Below are positions 35,743 to 45,143 of a stretch of 64,000 bases of DNA, piece by piece. Location: NCBI RefSeq assembly GCF_900155965.1, contig NZ_FTMG01000019.1, positions 1-64,000 on the forward strand, given 5' to 3'. The DNA comes from Mucilaginibacter lappiensis (lineage in GTDB: Bacteria > Bacteroidota > Bacteroidia > Sphingobacteriales > Sphingobacteriaceae). Made by a program: the position numbers and the translations under genes. How positions within the stretch are numbered: the stretch's first letter is position 1; each line of letters starts with the position of its first letter. The notes under the pieces are model-generated. The model searched no databases. It worked only from the letters and a program-made list of their open reading frames with translations, and was not told the origin of the DNA.

Positions 35743-37221
35743 ATGAGTTTTTCTGAGGATAAGTTTTCTGATGACAGCAGGCTGCATCTTGCTCAAATAA
35801 TTGATAATATTAATGCAGGCATTTGGGAATATAACATTAATACCAGGGCCATTAAATGGTCGGCAGGTTTTTACAGTATTTTGGGGTATGAAACCAACGA
35901 AATTGAATGCTCCAATCACATATTTTTTGACCATCTTTTATATCATCAGGACAAAGCCGTTTTTCTGAATGCCCTAAGTGATCAAGGCACAACCCCTGCT
36001 AAGCCAATCCAAATAAGGTTACTCACCAAATCATCTGGATATCACTGGTTTGAAAGTACCATCAAAAGGCAGCATGATAGAAACGGGCAGATCATCTACG
36101 GGTCTATTATCAATATCAACCAGTATAAGCAGGCTGAACTGAGGGCTGCACGCAATGACCAGCATTATGGTGATACTATCAGGATTGCTAAATTGGGCAG
36201 CTGGGAAATTGATGCCGCTTCTCTCAATTTAACGTTATCCAAACAGATATACGATATTTTTGAATTACAATCTGAAATAAAGCTCAGCATTGAAGAAGCA
36301 GTAAGTTTTTTTGAACCGCCCTATCGTCCTGTTATACAAAACGCCATTAATAACGCATTGGAATTTTGCCAGCCTTATGATCTGGAATTATTGTTCAGAA
36401 CTGCCAAAAACCATGTGATCTGGGTAAGGGCTAAAGGCGTTCCCATCATCAACGAATATGGCCGCTGTGTTACGATAAGGGGCATTTTACAAGATATTGA
36501 CAGCAACAAACGCAAAGGCCTCAGCCTGGAATCATCACTCAATTTACTAACCGATCAAAACAGGCGCCTGCAAAATTTCGCGTACATTGTATCACATAAT
36601 CTGCGATCACATACCGGTAATTTACAGTTCATGGTGAACCTGTACGAAGAAACAGAATTGGAAGAAGACCGTACCGAGATCTTCGCGCATATCAAATCGA
36701 TCAGCAGCAGCTTAAATGCTACAATTGAACACCTGAACGAGATTGTTAAGATACAAACTGAAATCACCAATGAACGGAGTATCATTAACTTTGAGGCCAT
36801 TTTCAACAATATTCAGTCTGCTATAAAAAGCAATATAGAAGCAGTTAACGCCCGTATTGAATATGACTTTAGCCAATCTCCTCAAATAAGCTATATACCG
36901 GCTTACATGGAGAGCATTTTGCAAAATTTGCTTACTAATGCTTTAAAATACAGTCATCCGGATAGACAACCTCTTATCAAATGCCATACTTTGAAAGAGC
37001 GGAATCATATTTATCTCATATTTGAAGATAATGGGATAGGAATAGATCTTGACCGGTATGGCGATAAGGTATTTGGCATGTACAAGACATTTCATCAAAA
37101 CCCCGACGCTAAAGGCATAGGCTTATTTATTACCCGTAACCAGATAGAAGCACTTGGTGGTACCATTAAAGTGGAAAGTACAGTAAATATTGGCACTAAA
37201 TTTACCATTAAACTGGTCTAA
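35743..37221 (+). CDS. PAS-domain sensor histidine kinase
   Basis: 492 residues, soluble. Two PAS folds (about 10-130, with GIWEYNINTRAIKWSAGFY, and 145-260, with GSWEIDAASLNLTLSKQIY) precede the HisKA domain: QNFAYIVSHNLRSHTGNLQ with the phosphorylated His. HATPase: NLLTNALKYSHP (N box), DNGIGIDL (G1) and KGIGLFITRNQ (G2). It has no membrane segment, so it senses an intracellular signal. It is followed 13 bases later by a single-domain response regulator, its likely partner. Confidence 0.92.
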   Translation: MSFSEDKFSDDSRLHLAQIIDNINAGIWEYNINTRAIKWSAGFYSILGYETNEIECSNHIFFDHLLYHQDKAVFLNALSDQGTTPAKPIQIRLLTKSSGYHWFESTIKRQHDRNGQIIYGSIININQYKQAELRAARNDQHYGDTIRIAKLGSWEIDAASLNLTLSKQIYDIFELQSEIKLSIEEAVSFFEPPYRPVIQNAINNALEFCQPYDLELLFRTAKNHVIWVRAKGVPIINEYGRCVTIRGILQDIDSNKRKGLSLESSLNLLTDQNRRLQNFAYIVSHNLRSHTGNLQFMVNLYEETELEEDRTEIFAHIKSISSSLNATIEHLNEIVKIQTEITNERSIINFEAIFNNIQSAIKSNIEAVNARIEYDFSQSPQISYIPAYMESILQNLLTNALKYSHPDRQPLIKCHTLKERNHIYLIFEDNGIGIDLDRYGDKVFGMYKTFHQNPDAKGIGLFITRNQIEALGGTIKVESTVNIGTKFTIKLV

Positions 37222-37234
37222 TTTAAACTGATAA

Positions 37235-37657
37235 ATGATTGTACCCGCTCCTCTGGTTAATGCCTGTATTATTGATAATAACAAAATTTACGCTTACGGA
37301 TTTAAAAAACTACTCAGTATCAAAGACCTGAGCAATCAGGTTACCCATTTTGAAAATGGTAGCGACGCAATTGCCCATTTAAAAAATCCGGGTAATGCTC
37401 TTAATTTACCTGATATTATATTTCTTGACCTCAGTATGCCCGTAATGGATGGCTGGGAATTCATGAAAGAATTTGAGGAAATAAAATCACAACTGGGGAA
37501 AAAAATCTCCGTTTATATACTCAGTTCTTCCATTGACTCACACGACATTGACCGTGCGAAAAATATTCCTTCTGTTTCGGGTTACATTTTTAAGCCGGTA
37601 GACGTTCAGCGCCTTCAGGAGATCTTCAAAAACCTGCAAGGAATAGCGAGGCAGTAG
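37235..37657 (+). CDS. Single-domain response regulator (Rcp-like)
   Basis: 140 residues, a receiver domain with no output domain. Phospho-acceptor Asp in DIIFLDLSMPVMDGWEF, Thr/Ser in ILSSSIDS, Lys in GYIFKPVD. The N-terminal acidic pocket reads CIIDNNKI, so the second acidic residue that normally binds Mg2+ is Asn. This may slow phosphorylation but does not rule it out. Co-transcribed with the PAS kinase. Confidence 0.88.
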   Translation: MIVPAPLVNACIIDNNKIYAYGFKKLLSIKDLSNQVTHFENGSDAIAHLKNPGNALNLPDIIFLDLSMPVMDGWEFMKEFEEIKSQLGKKISVYILSSSIDSHDIDRAKNIPSVSGYIFKPVDVQRLQEIFKNLQGIARQ

Positions 37658-37707
37658 AAAAGTTAGTACAGGTACTGTTTTACACTACCTGTACTAATTT
37701 AAGTATA

Positions 37708-38688
37708 TTATTCAATATAACTTTCCAATATTTTAAAGCTACCAGTTGTTTCCAACTCAACCTGATCAATGCTTTTAGGTAGCAGGATACATTCACCCAT
37801 TTTCACTTCATATACTTCCCCCTTGAATTTGATGGAGTAGGCTCCCTCTACACACACATGAATCACAAATGAATCAAGGGTTGAGTAATCTTTAGAAGTG
37901 CTATGCGTAAAATCGAGCAGGTTAGTTGTAAAATAAGGACAAGTAACCAGTTTTACGGTTTCATCTTTTTTAGGCTGATAACTGGTTTTATATTCCGGAT
38001 AGTGCTTATAATCGATAGCGGCGAGTGCCTCTTCGGTATGTAGCTCCCGTTTGTTACCCTTATCATCAACCCGGTCAAAATCGTATATACGGTAGGTAAT
38101 ATCCGATGTTTGTTGAATTTCGGCTATCAACAAACCTTTGCCAATGGTGTGTACCCGGCCAGCCGGTAAAAAGAACACATCGCCTGCCGTTACATCTTCC
38201 TTATTCAAAATATCGGTAAGGTGCCCACTGTTAAATTTATCCAGGTAAAGCTGCTCGTTAAGTTCCTGATTAAAACCTGCTATCAGAGTTGAACCCGGAT
38301 CGGCTTCAATTACGTACCACATCTCGGTTTTTCCAAATGAATTATGGCATTTTTTGGCCAGTTCATCATTCGGGTGCACCTGGATAGACAAATCTTCGTT
38401 GGCATCAATAAACTTTACCAGTAAAGGGAATATATTACCAAAATGCGCGTAAACCTTTTGGCCTACCAGCTCGCTTTGATATTTCTCCAACAAATCAGCC
38501 AGTGATTCGCCTGCCAGTTCTCCATTGGCAACTACAGACACATCAGATTTTACGCCTGATATTTCCCAGGTTTCGCCGCAGTTAGGCAAAGTACCAAAAT
38601 CTTTATGCAGATAGGTTTTGATCTTTTGACCGCCCCAGATCTTGTCTTTATAGATAGTTTTAAATTTTAATGGATATAATGTTGACAT
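37708..38688 (-). CDS. manA: Mannose-6-phosphate isomerase, type I short form
   Basis: 326 residues, zinc enzyme linking fructose-6-phosphate and mannose-6-phosphate. Zinc ligands are visible: SIQVHPNDELA (Gln, His), GKTEMWYVIEADPGS (Glu) and PAGRVHTIGKG (His). The domain that follows is the second cupin. Length matches the compact form found in Firmicutes and Bacteroidota rather than the roughly 400-residue enterobacterial form. A single gene, convergent with the response regulator. Confidence 0.93.
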   Translation of the reverse strand: MSTLYPLKFKTIYKDKIWGGQKIKTYLHKDFGTLPNCGETWEISGVKSDVSVVANGELAGESLADLLEKYQSELVGQKVYAHFGNIFPLLVKFIDANEDLSIQVHPNDELAKKCHNSFGKTEMWYVIEADPGSTLIAGFNQELNEQLYLDKFNSGHLTDILNKEDVTAGDVFFLPAGRVHTIGKGLLIAEIQQTSDITYRIYDFDRVDDKGNKRELHTEEALAAIDYKHYPEYKTSYQPKKDETVKLVTCPYFTTNLLDFTHSTSKDYSTLDSFVIHVCVEGAYSIKFKGEVYEVKMGECILLPKSIDQVELETTGSFKILESYIE

Positions 38689-38775
38689 CGGTTTTGTTTT
38701 TATAGCGCTAAGTTAGGAGTTAAAAAAGAAACAGATAAACCGATTCAGCTTTTTTTACCAAAAACTTGGGGGCAC

Positions 38776-38802
38776 AAAAAAACCCGCTTTTTAAGGGCGG
38801 GC
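38776..38802 (-). terminator. Rho-independent terminator after icd
   Basis: On the minus strand CCCGCCCTTAAAAAGCGGG followed by TTTTTTT, about 25 bases after the icd stop codon. Confidence 0.8.
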
Positions 38803-38825
38803 TTTTGTATAGTTTGCGCTATAAC

Positions 38826-40055
38826 TTATTTACCTAATTTGGCTTTTAAATTTTCGTTTATAGCTTCTAAAAACTCTTCGGTGTACAGGTAATCTGTACC
38901 ATGCTCTACTTTTGGTTTTATTGTGATGGCTAAATCTTTAGTCATTTTTCCGCTTTCAACAGTTTCTATACAAACCTGCTCTAAAGTTTTGCAGAAGTTT
39001 ACCAGCTCATCGTTTTTATCCAATATGCCACGGAACTCTAAACCACGTGTCCATGCAAAGATAGACGCGATTGGATTTGTAGATGTTGGACGGCCAGCCT
39101 GGTGCTCACGATAGTGACGTGTTACCGTACCATGTGCTGCTTCGGCTTCCATAACTGAACCATCTGGTGTAACTAAAGTAGAAGTCATTAAACCTAATGA
39201 ACCAAAACCTTGCGCTACGGTATCTGACTGTACGTCGCCATCATAATTTTTACAAGCCCAAACAAAGTTACCATTCCACTTTAACGCAGATGCAACCATG
39301 TCATCAATCAGGCGGTGTTCGTAGGTAATACCGGCTTCTGCAAATTTTTGTTTGTAATCCTGTTGATATATCTCTTCAAAAATATCTTTAAAACGACCAT
39401 CATATTTTTTCAGGATGGTGTTTTTAGTTGATAAGTATAAAGGCCAGCCTTTCATAAGCGCCTGGTTAAAACAAGCGTGTGCAAATCCTTTTATGGATTC
39501 ATCCGTGTTGTACATGGTTAAAGCAACACCATCGCCCTTAAAATTATACACTTCGTATGATTGCTCGGCACCACCATCTTCGGGAGTAAAAGTTACAGTA
39601 AGCTTTCCTTTTCCTTTAGTAAGGAAATCAGTAGCGCGGTATTGATCGCCAAAGGCATGACGGCCAATACATATAGGAGCAGTCCAGTTAGGAACCAAGC
39701 GTGGTACGTTGGCCATTACAATAGGCTCGCGGAAAACAGTACCATCTAAAATGTTACGGATAGTTCCGTTTGGCGATTTCCACATTTGTTTCAAGCCAAA
39801 CTCTTCTACACGGGCCTCATCAGGTGTAATAGTGGCACATTTAATACCTACACCATATTTTAAGATAGCATTAGCGGCATCAACGGTCACCTGATCATTA
39901 GTTTCATCACGATACTCGATACCCAGATCATAATATTTGATATCAAGATCCAGATAAGGAATTATCAATCTGTCTTTGATAAATTTCCAGATAATTCGGG
40001 TCATTTCATCGCCATCCAGTTCAACTACCGGATTTTCTACTTTAATTTTTGACAT
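38826..40055 (-). CDS. icd: NADP-dependent isocitrate dehydrogenase (homodimeric, eukaryote-like subfamily)
   Basis: 409 residues. TCA-cycle enzyme, isocitrate to 2-oxoglutarate. Opens with VVELDGDEMTRIIWKFIK. The substrate site is KSPNGTIRNILDGTVFREPI, and the metal-site region includes LIDDMVASALKW. EAAHGTVTRHYREHQAGRPT is the NADP-binding loop with the His/Arg pair typical of NADP use. A TATATTTG -7-like box lies on the minus strand near 40096-40089. Confidence 0.95.
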   Translation of the reverse strand: MSKIKVENPVVELDGDEMTRIIWKFIKDRLIIPYLDLDIKYYDLGIEYRDETNDQVTVDAANAILKYGVGIKCATITPDEARVEEFGLKQMWKSPNGTIRNILDGTVFREPIVMANVPRLVPNWTAPICIGRHAFGDQYRATDFLTKGKGKLTVTFTPEDGGAEQSYEVYNFKGDGVALTMYNTDESIKGFAHACFNQALMKGWPLYLSTKNTILKKYDGRFKDIFEEIYQQDYKQKFAEAGITYEHRLIDDMVASALKWNGNFVWACKNYDGDVQSDTVAQGFGSLGLMTSTLVTPDGSVMEAEAAHGTVTRHYREHQAGRPTSTNPIASIFAWTRGLEFRGILDKNDELVNFCKTLEQVCIETVESGKMTKDLAITIKPKVEHGTDYLYTEEFLEAINENLKAKLGK

Positions 40056-40265
40056 ACCTGATGTTGTTGTTTTTTATTTTAATGGCTTCAAATATATTAA
40101 ATAGACTTTACCATTTTCATTAATAATAAATGAAATTTGATTTATTTGGGCCCGAATGTTTGTTATGGCAGGTTTCTTGTGTTTGCAGAGGCAGATACTA
40201 TTTTCATAAAATTAAACGTTGGTAGATAAACAGATTGCCAATTAATAGCCCCCTAATGTCTATTT

Positions 40266-40973
40266 ATGACAAAACTGATATTAAGAACAGCATTCACGGT
40301 TATTTTATGTACCAGCGCATTTTTAGCGAAAGCACAATTAGGTTATGACTACGCACAGTATGATGTAGGCACCGCCGTTGGTATCAATTATCCTATCAGC
40401 ACAGATGTAACCAAGGCTTTAAAATACACGCCTTCGGCCCAATTTAATTTCACGTATAACCATGGCCCGTTTGTAAACTATGTTTTTGAAGGGCAATTTG
40501 GCAGCCTTAAAGCCGGTGATCCGAATTTGGGATATGGCCGTACATTTGAAAACCATTTCTGGGCATTTGCTTTACGGGTACAGTTGCAGGCCGGCGAAGT
40601 GATAGATTACTCCCAAAGCCCTGTAGCTAATGCGTTTAAAGGCTTTTACGTTTCAACCGGTATTGGATACCTGGTGAACCATGTAAAAAGAGGTGGCGAT
40701 AATACGCTGCCGGCAGGTGTACAGCCTCCGGGTGATACTAACAGTCAGATACCTTATATACCGCTGAGAATAGGTTATGAAATAAAGTTATTTAACCAAT
40801 ACAATGATCCCGGCATTAAGATAGATCTGGGTTATCAATACAACAGGGTAATGGATGATAATCTTGACGGATACAAGGCCGGGCGTCATAACGATATATT
40901 TACACAATTTATCCTGGGAATAAAAGTAGGTATTGGAGGTGTAACATCTTACCGCAAACAGATATATTATTAA
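40266..40973 (+). CDS. Outer-membrane beta-barrel-like protein, unknown
   Basis: 235 residues with a cleavable signal peptide (ending AFLAKAQ). Alternating aromatic/hydrophobic strands (FNFTYNHGPFVNYVFEGQFG, FWAFALRVQLQAG, KGFYVSTGIGYLVNHV, LRIGYEIKLF, KIDLGYQYN) and a C-terminal strand suggest an eight-strand barrel. No ligand or function is evident. A single gene followed by an acidic protein gene. Confidence 0.72.
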   Translation: MTKLILRTAFTVILCTSAFLAKAQLGYDYAQYDVGTAVGINYPISTDVTKALKYTPSAQFNFTYNHGPFVNYVFEGQFGSLKAGDPNLGYGRTFENHFWAFALRVQLQAGEVIDYSQSPVANAFKGFYVSTGIGYLVNHVKRGGDNTLPAGVQPPGDTNSQIPYIPLRIGYEIKLFNQYNDPGIKIDLGYQYNRVMDDNLDGYKAGRHNDIFTQFILGIKVGIGGVTSYRKQIYY

Positions 40974-41030
40974 TTACTCTTTTTGAATTTTGGCAAGGTT
41001 TTTTGGTATATTTAATCAAAGCAAAAACCG

Positions 41031-41495
41031 ATGAGCAATCAAAATATAAACCCCGGATTTGATGATGATTATGAAGACGATGACGCTTTAAATGATAACA
41101 GCGCCGATCGGGACAGAACATTAAAAGACGAATTAGGCGAAACTATTGACAAAGAGGATCTTAAATACAACCCTAAGGACAACAGCTTTGAATATGATGT
41201 AAAAAGCGACGATCCGGATTATGACCATCCCGATCCGTATAATACCTCTGTTAAAAATGGCAACGACATGAACTCAACTTATGACGAAGCCAATCCATAT
41301 GATAATACAGATGAGGAATATGCCGGTAAAAGATCGCTTGAAACGGATGTTGACGATCTTGGCATGCACATTGATGAGGGCGATATTGTAGAGGTTGACC
41401 CTGCAGATTCTGCATTAGCACACACTCCTGAAGATGATCGTGACGATCTGGATGAAGAGGGCTATCCCAAAAATGACACTGAATTCTTAAAATAA
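41031..41495 (+). CDS. Acidic hypothetical protein
   Basis: 154 residues, very rich in Asp, Asn and Tyr and low in hydrophobics, probably disordered. It contains repeated PxYxxxxxNPYD-like pieces (DPYNTSVKNG, ANPYDNTDEEY). No signal peptide or known domain. A 17-bp perfect palindrome closes the transcript. The nearby 74-residue protein at 43455-43679 is also extremely acidic but not clearly related. Confidence 0.65.
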   Translation: MSNQNINPGFDDDYEDDDALNDNSADRDRTLKDELGETIDKEDLKYNPKDNSFEYDVKSDDPDYDHPDPYNTSVKNGNDMNSTYDEANPYDNTDEEYAGKRSLETDVDDLGMHIDEGDIVEVDPADSALAHTPEDDRDDLDEEGYPKNDTEFLK

Positions 41496-41501
41496 GTTTT
41501 T

Positions 41502-41556
41502 CAGTTTTGAGTGATGAGCTTTGAGCTTTTCATAGCTAACTCATCACTCAAAACTG
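41502..41556. terminator. Bidirectional palindrome between convergent genes
   Basis: Perfect 17-bp arms (CAGTTTTGAGTGATGAG at 41502-41518 and its complement at 41540-41556), with an inner AGCT repeat. It lies between the ends of the acidic protein gene and dnaX. There is no long T tract, so it may act as a processing hairpin. Confidence 0.65.
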
Positions 41557-41568
41557 AGAACTAACCTC

Positions 41569-43380
41569 CTAATCAAAATCAAGATTAAAGCGGTTACGCA
41601 GGTCAACCAATTGGGGATTACGGGCAGCCAGGTACTGGAATTTTTCTATAGCCGTATATGGTTTTCTCACCACCTCTTGTTCATCAACACGGGCATTCAC
41701 CTCAATAGTAAAGTTTTTTAACCGCCCCCGCAGATAGTTGTGCAAAGCAGGTCTTTCTTCTTTAAATAAGTTTTCCTGCAGTTTGGTGCCTACCACTATC
41801 TCAAACTCGTAGGGTTTAAGCATCCTTGGAGCATTAGCTATAAAAATAGTTACCAGGTTCTTTTTACCATCGGCCTTAATTTTAGCGGCAAAGTCGCTCC
41901 AGCACTGTAAAAAGTTATCCATAGTAAAATCAACACGATCGTTTCCTTTTAAATAAGGATCTTCCTCCTCTGCCTCCTCTTCAACAGTCTTACCGGTATC
42001 TGTAAGCGAGGGTATTTTTATGGATAACGAACCCAGACTTGGCGAGGGTATAAATATTTTAGGCTTCTCGGCAGGTGCTTGCTCTTTTACTTCCGCTGCC
42101 TGCTTATTTTCAACACTTTGCGGTTTGGTTGTATTATAAGACAAGGGAGCATCGCTCAATACCGAAGCCTCATTATTAATCTTATTAGTCGGTATCGGCG
42201 CTGCTACTGCTGAGGTATCAGGTTTTTTTTTTAATGACCCGTCGGCGGCGGATGTTGCAGTAAGCGGCGAAGCCACCATATTAAATGCCGAGGGCAAGTG
42301 GCACATTTTGAGCAATGCGAGCTCAACCTGGAGTCGCTGGTTTTTACTCAGCTTATAATTGATATCGCATTGGTTGGCAATATTCATAGCCGAAAGTAAA
42401 AACGATACCGGGCTGCTTTGCGATTGCTGCAGGTACTTATTTTTAATCCCTTCGCTTACTTCAAGCAGTTTCAAGGTTGATTGGTCTTTACTTACCAGCA
42501 GGTTGCGAAAATGCTCGCACAAACCGGCTATAAAGTGAGCCCCATCAAATCCCCGTGATAATATCTCGTCAAAAAACAACAGCACTTTACCTGTATCTTC
42601 CTGTAGCAGACTGTCAGTGATGTTAAAATAGTAATCGTAATCAAGTATATTCAGGTTATCAATTACCGAGCGGTAAGTAACCTTACCACCCGAAAAGCTA
42701 ACAATCTGATCAAACATGGAAAGGGCGTCACGCAAACCACCATCAGCTTTTTGCGCTATGATATGTAAACCATCGGGCTCATAGCTGATATTTTCTTTGC
42801 CAGCTATCGATGCCAGGTGTGCAGCCATATCATCAACCCGGATACGGTTAAAATCAAATATCTGACAGCGCGAAAGTATGGTAGGCAATATTTTATGCTT
42901 CTCGGTAGTGGCCAATATAAATATGGCGTAATGCGGTGGCTCTTCCAGCGTTTTCAGGAAAGCATTGAATGCCGCCTGCGATAGCATGTGCACCTCATCA
43001 ATAATATAAACTTTATACCGTGCTGCCTGTGGTGGTATACGTACCTGGTCTATCAGGCTCCTGATATCATCAACCGAATTGTTTGACGCAGCATCCAGCT
43101 CATGTACGTTAAAAGAGTTACCATTCTCAAACGCTTTGCAGGAGGCACACTCACCGCAGGCTTCGCCGTTGGGTTGTAAATTGGTACAGTTGATAGTTTT
43201 GGCCAGGATACGCGCGCAGGTAGTTTTACCCACACCACGCGGCCCGCAGAATAAAAATGCCTGAGCCAGCTGATTATTTCTAATAGCGTTTTTAAGTGTG
43301 TTGGTTATATGTTGCTGACCAACAACAGTTTCAAAAGTAGCCGGGCGGTATTTACGAGCCGACACAATAAAATTATCCAC
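41569..43380 (-). CDS. dnaX: DNA polymerase III subunit gamma/tau
   Basis: 603 residues, clamp-loader ATPase. Domain I has Walker A FCGPRGVGKTTCAR, the zinc module CTNLQPNGEACGECASC, Walker B IDEVHML and the SRC arginine-finger motif (ILSRCQIF). Domain III ends near LALLKMCHLPSAF (about 365). A low-complexity linker (about 380-460) leads to the C-terminal tau-type region. An A10 run at codons 383-386 lies exactly at the domain III/linker boundary and both shifted frames stop within seven codons, so a gamma-like short form is possible. Confidence 0.95.
   Translation of the reverse strand: MDNFIVSARKYRPATFETVVGQQHITNTLKNAIRNNQLAQAFLFCGPRGVGKTTCARILAKTINCTNLQPNGEACGECASCKAFENGNSFNVHELDAASNNSVDDIRSLIDQVRIPPQAARYKVYIIDEVHMLSQAAFNAFLKTLEEPPHYAIFILATTEKHKILPTILSRCQIFDFNRIRVDDMAAHLASIAGKENISYEPDGLHIIAQKADGGLRDALSMFDQIVSFSGGKVTYRSVIDNLNILDYDYYFNITDSLLQEDTGKVLLFFDEILSRGFDGAHFIAGLCEHFRNLLVSKDQSTLKLLEVSEGIKNKYLQQSQSSPVSFLLSAMNIANQCDINYKLSKNQRLQVELALLKMCHLPSAFNMVASPLTATSAADGSLKKKPDTSAVAAPIPTNKINNEASVLSDAPLSYNTTKPQSVENKQAAEVKEQAPAEKPKIFIPSPSLGSLSIKIPSLTDTGKTVEEEAEEEDPYLKGNDRVDFTMDNFLQCWSDFAAKIKADGKKNLVTIFIANAPRMLKPYEFEIVVGTKLQENLFKEERPALHNYLRGRLKNFTIEVNARVDEQEVVRKPYTAIEKFQYLAARNPQLVDLRNRFNLDFD
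42223..42232 (-). other. A10 slippage-prone run in dnaX
   Basis: On the coding strand TTA then A10 then CC. In frame this encodes Leu-Lys-Lys-Lys-Pro. One extra A gives ACC TGA; one A fewer gives AAC CTG ATA CCT CAG CAG TAG. Both end shortly after domain III, giving products of about 387-391 residues. Confidence 0.6.
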
Positions 43381-43454
43381 AGCTACGAAGTTAGCAAGAA
43401 AATGCCTGAAGTTAAAGTATCGATGAAACGATTATGTAATTAAACTATTTTGCC

Positions 43455-43679
43455 TTATTCATCGTCATCATCGGGTTGTGGGTAATCATCTTCGGGGTCT
43501 GGTTCGTTCAGATCATCATCTACCTGAATTTCATGCAGATCATCCAACTGATTATCCAGATCATCATCCTCATCGTTCCAATCACTTTCAAACTCATCGT
43601 CTTCGCCGGGAGCTAACATCGTGATGTTATTATAGGCCGGCAATACTGCATCTTGATATTTAAGGTCTACAAATTCCAT
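43455..43679 (-). CDS. Small highly acidic protein
   Basis: 74 residues; about half of them Asp or Glu after residue 25 (DDEFESDWNDEDDDL and beyond). The first 25 residues are ordinary (MEFVDLKYQDAVLPAYNNI). No domain recognised. It may be a disordered nucleic-acid mimic or a buffering protein; nothing in its position decides. Upstream of dnaX on the same strand, 74 bases away. Confidence 0.6.
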   Translation of the reverse strand: MEFVDLKYQDAVLPAYNNITMLAPGEDDEFESDWNDEDDDLDNQLDDLHEIQVDDDLNEPDPEDDYPQPDDDDE

Positions 43680-43748
43680 AAGAAATAATTTACGTTTTAA
43701 CTACTGCGATAAAGATAAGCTTCGTAAATTAAGTTTGGTAACTGTTAT

Positions 43749-44363
43749 CTATAAAATATCAACAGCCAAAATTTCTTTTACTTTATAATATCCTTTCGCC
43801 TGTGGCAAATACACCTCCATCTCCTGCCATTTTATATTTACTTTTTTGCCCACATATGGTGTAACGCTATTCATAAAGCTTTCAGATCCGGGAAATTGCC
43901 TTAACCAGATAAATGATTTTTCACTTTTTGAGTTATCTGTTATAACCATATAATTAAAACCTTTATTATCTATTCGTTTAAAGCTACCTTCCGTATAATT
44001 TACGCTTTCACTTTCAGTGTTGTTTTCCTTGTCAGCCATTTTAACAGCCAGCTTTAAAAAACCATCACACTTTTGTTTAAATAGGTTTTTACCAATATCA
44101 GTTCCAATTTGGTGCATGGCATTATCATCCTCCATAGACACATGGCGCTCTTCGGCCAGGTCAATAAACATAGCTGATTGTTGCATAAAACACTCCATAA
44201 AGGCCGCTTTGGCAGCCTTTCCATCTTGGATTTTTGATAAATCAAGTTTGGAAATAGCCTTACATAAAGAGTCGGTAAGTTTTCTTTCAACTGGCCCTGG
44301 CGATTGCGCAAGTGATACCTGGATAAAGCAGGCACATATAAGTGTTAATAACAATGTTTTCAT
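43749..44363 (-). CDS. Exported hypothetical protein
   Basis: 204 residues from ATG 44363 (MKTLLLTLICACF); a TTG two codons earlier is unlikely. Cleavable signal peptide ending SLAQ. The mature protein is soluble, with four Cys-free helices then a beta-rich half (FKRIDNKGFNYMVITDN, KSFIWLRQFPGSE, KKVNIKWQEMEVYLP). No family recognised. It is divergent from the rpsF operon. Confidence 0.65.
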   Translation of the reverse strand: MKTLLLTLICACFIQVSLAQSPGPVERKLTDSLCKAISKLDLSKIQDGKAAKAAFMECFMQQSAMFIDLAEERHVSMEDDNAMHQIGTDIGKNLFKQKCDGFLKLAVKMADKENNTESESVNYTEGSFKRIDNKGFNYMVITDNSKSEKSFIWLRQFPGSESFMNSVTPYVGKKVNIKWQEMEVYLPQAKGYYKVKEILAVDIL

Positions 44364-44423
44364 CAACAAATAGATAAGGTTTAAAAAATGTGTTTTAGTG
44401 CGGTAAATATACAGAGAAAACTA

Positions 44424-44454
44424 TTTGAAAAATCAATAATTCTCTTTACATTTG
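44424..44454 (+). promoter_or_regulatory. rpsF operon promoter
   Basis: TTTG (44424-44427), exactly 19 bases, then TACATTTG (44447-44454): a full match to the Bacteroidota -33/-7 consensus, about 45 bases before the ATG of rpsF. Confidence 0.7.
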
Positions 44455-44499
44455 CAGCCCCGTAATAGCGGGTAATTAATTAAAAATCAAAGTATAATA

Positions 44500-44865
44500 A
44501 TGCAACAGTACGAAATCGTGATCGTTCTAACCCCGTTGTTATCAGAAGAAACTGCTAAAGAAGGCATTGCCAAATTTAGCAAAATCTTAACTGATGGCGG
44601 AGCCGAAATTGTCCAGGAGGATAATTGGGGTTTGAGAAAATTAGCGTACCCTATTCAGAAAAAGACTACAGGGTACTATCACTTAACTGAATTTAAGGCT
44701 CCAGGTGAATTAATTAACAAATTGGAGGTAGAGTTAAGGCGCGATGAGCGTGTTTTGCGTTTCCTGACCATTGCTTTGGACAAACATGCCATTGCTTACA
44801 ATGACAAAAAACGCAGCGGTGCTTTTAACAAGAAACCAGCAGCTAAAGTGGAGGAAACAAACTAA
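44500..44865 (+). CDS. rpsF: 30S ribosomal protein S6
   Basis: 121 residues, S6 fold. Opens QQYEIVIVLTPLLSEE and has EDNWGLRKLAYPIQKKTTGYY, the classical S6 motif, and ERVLRFLTIAL. The C-terminal tail is Lys/Ala-rich. First gene of the S6-S18-L9 operon. Its stop overlaps the rpsR start by one base (TAATG). Confidence 0.97.
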   Translation: MQQYEIVIVLTPLLSEETAKEGIAKFSKILTDGGAEIVQEDNWGLRKLAYPIQKKTTGYYHLTEFKAPGELINKLEVELRRDERVLRFLTIALDKHAIAYNDKKRSGAFNKKPAAKVEETN

Positions 44866-45128
44866 TGGCTAACGAACAAATTAAATACGTTACCGCTCCA
44901 AAAGTGGAGGATAACCGTAAAAAATACTGCCGTTTCAAAAAGAATGGTATTAAGTATATTGATTACAAAGACGCTAACTTTTTATTAAAGTTCATTAATG
45001 ATCAGGGTAAAGTATTACCACGTCGTTTAACTGGTACTTCATTAAAATTCCAGCGTAAAGTGGCTCAAGCCGTTAAACGCGCACGCCATATTGGTTTATT
45101 ACCTTACGTTACAGATTCATTAAAATAA
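44865..45128 (+). CDS. rpsR: 30S ribosomal protein S18
   Basis: 87 residues. Basic, with KKYCRFKKNGIKYIDYKD and GKVLPRRLTGTSLKFQRKV, then the RNA-binding helix AVKRARHIGLLPY. Binds S6 on the 30S platform. Starts within the rpsF stop codon, ensuring coupled translation. Confidence 0.97.
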   Translation: MANEQIKYVTAPKVEDNRKKYCRFKKNGIKYIDYKDANFLLKFINDQGKVLPRRLTGTSLKFQRKVAQAVKRARHIGLLPYVTDSLK

Positions 45129-45143
45129 TAGGAGATTCAGAAA

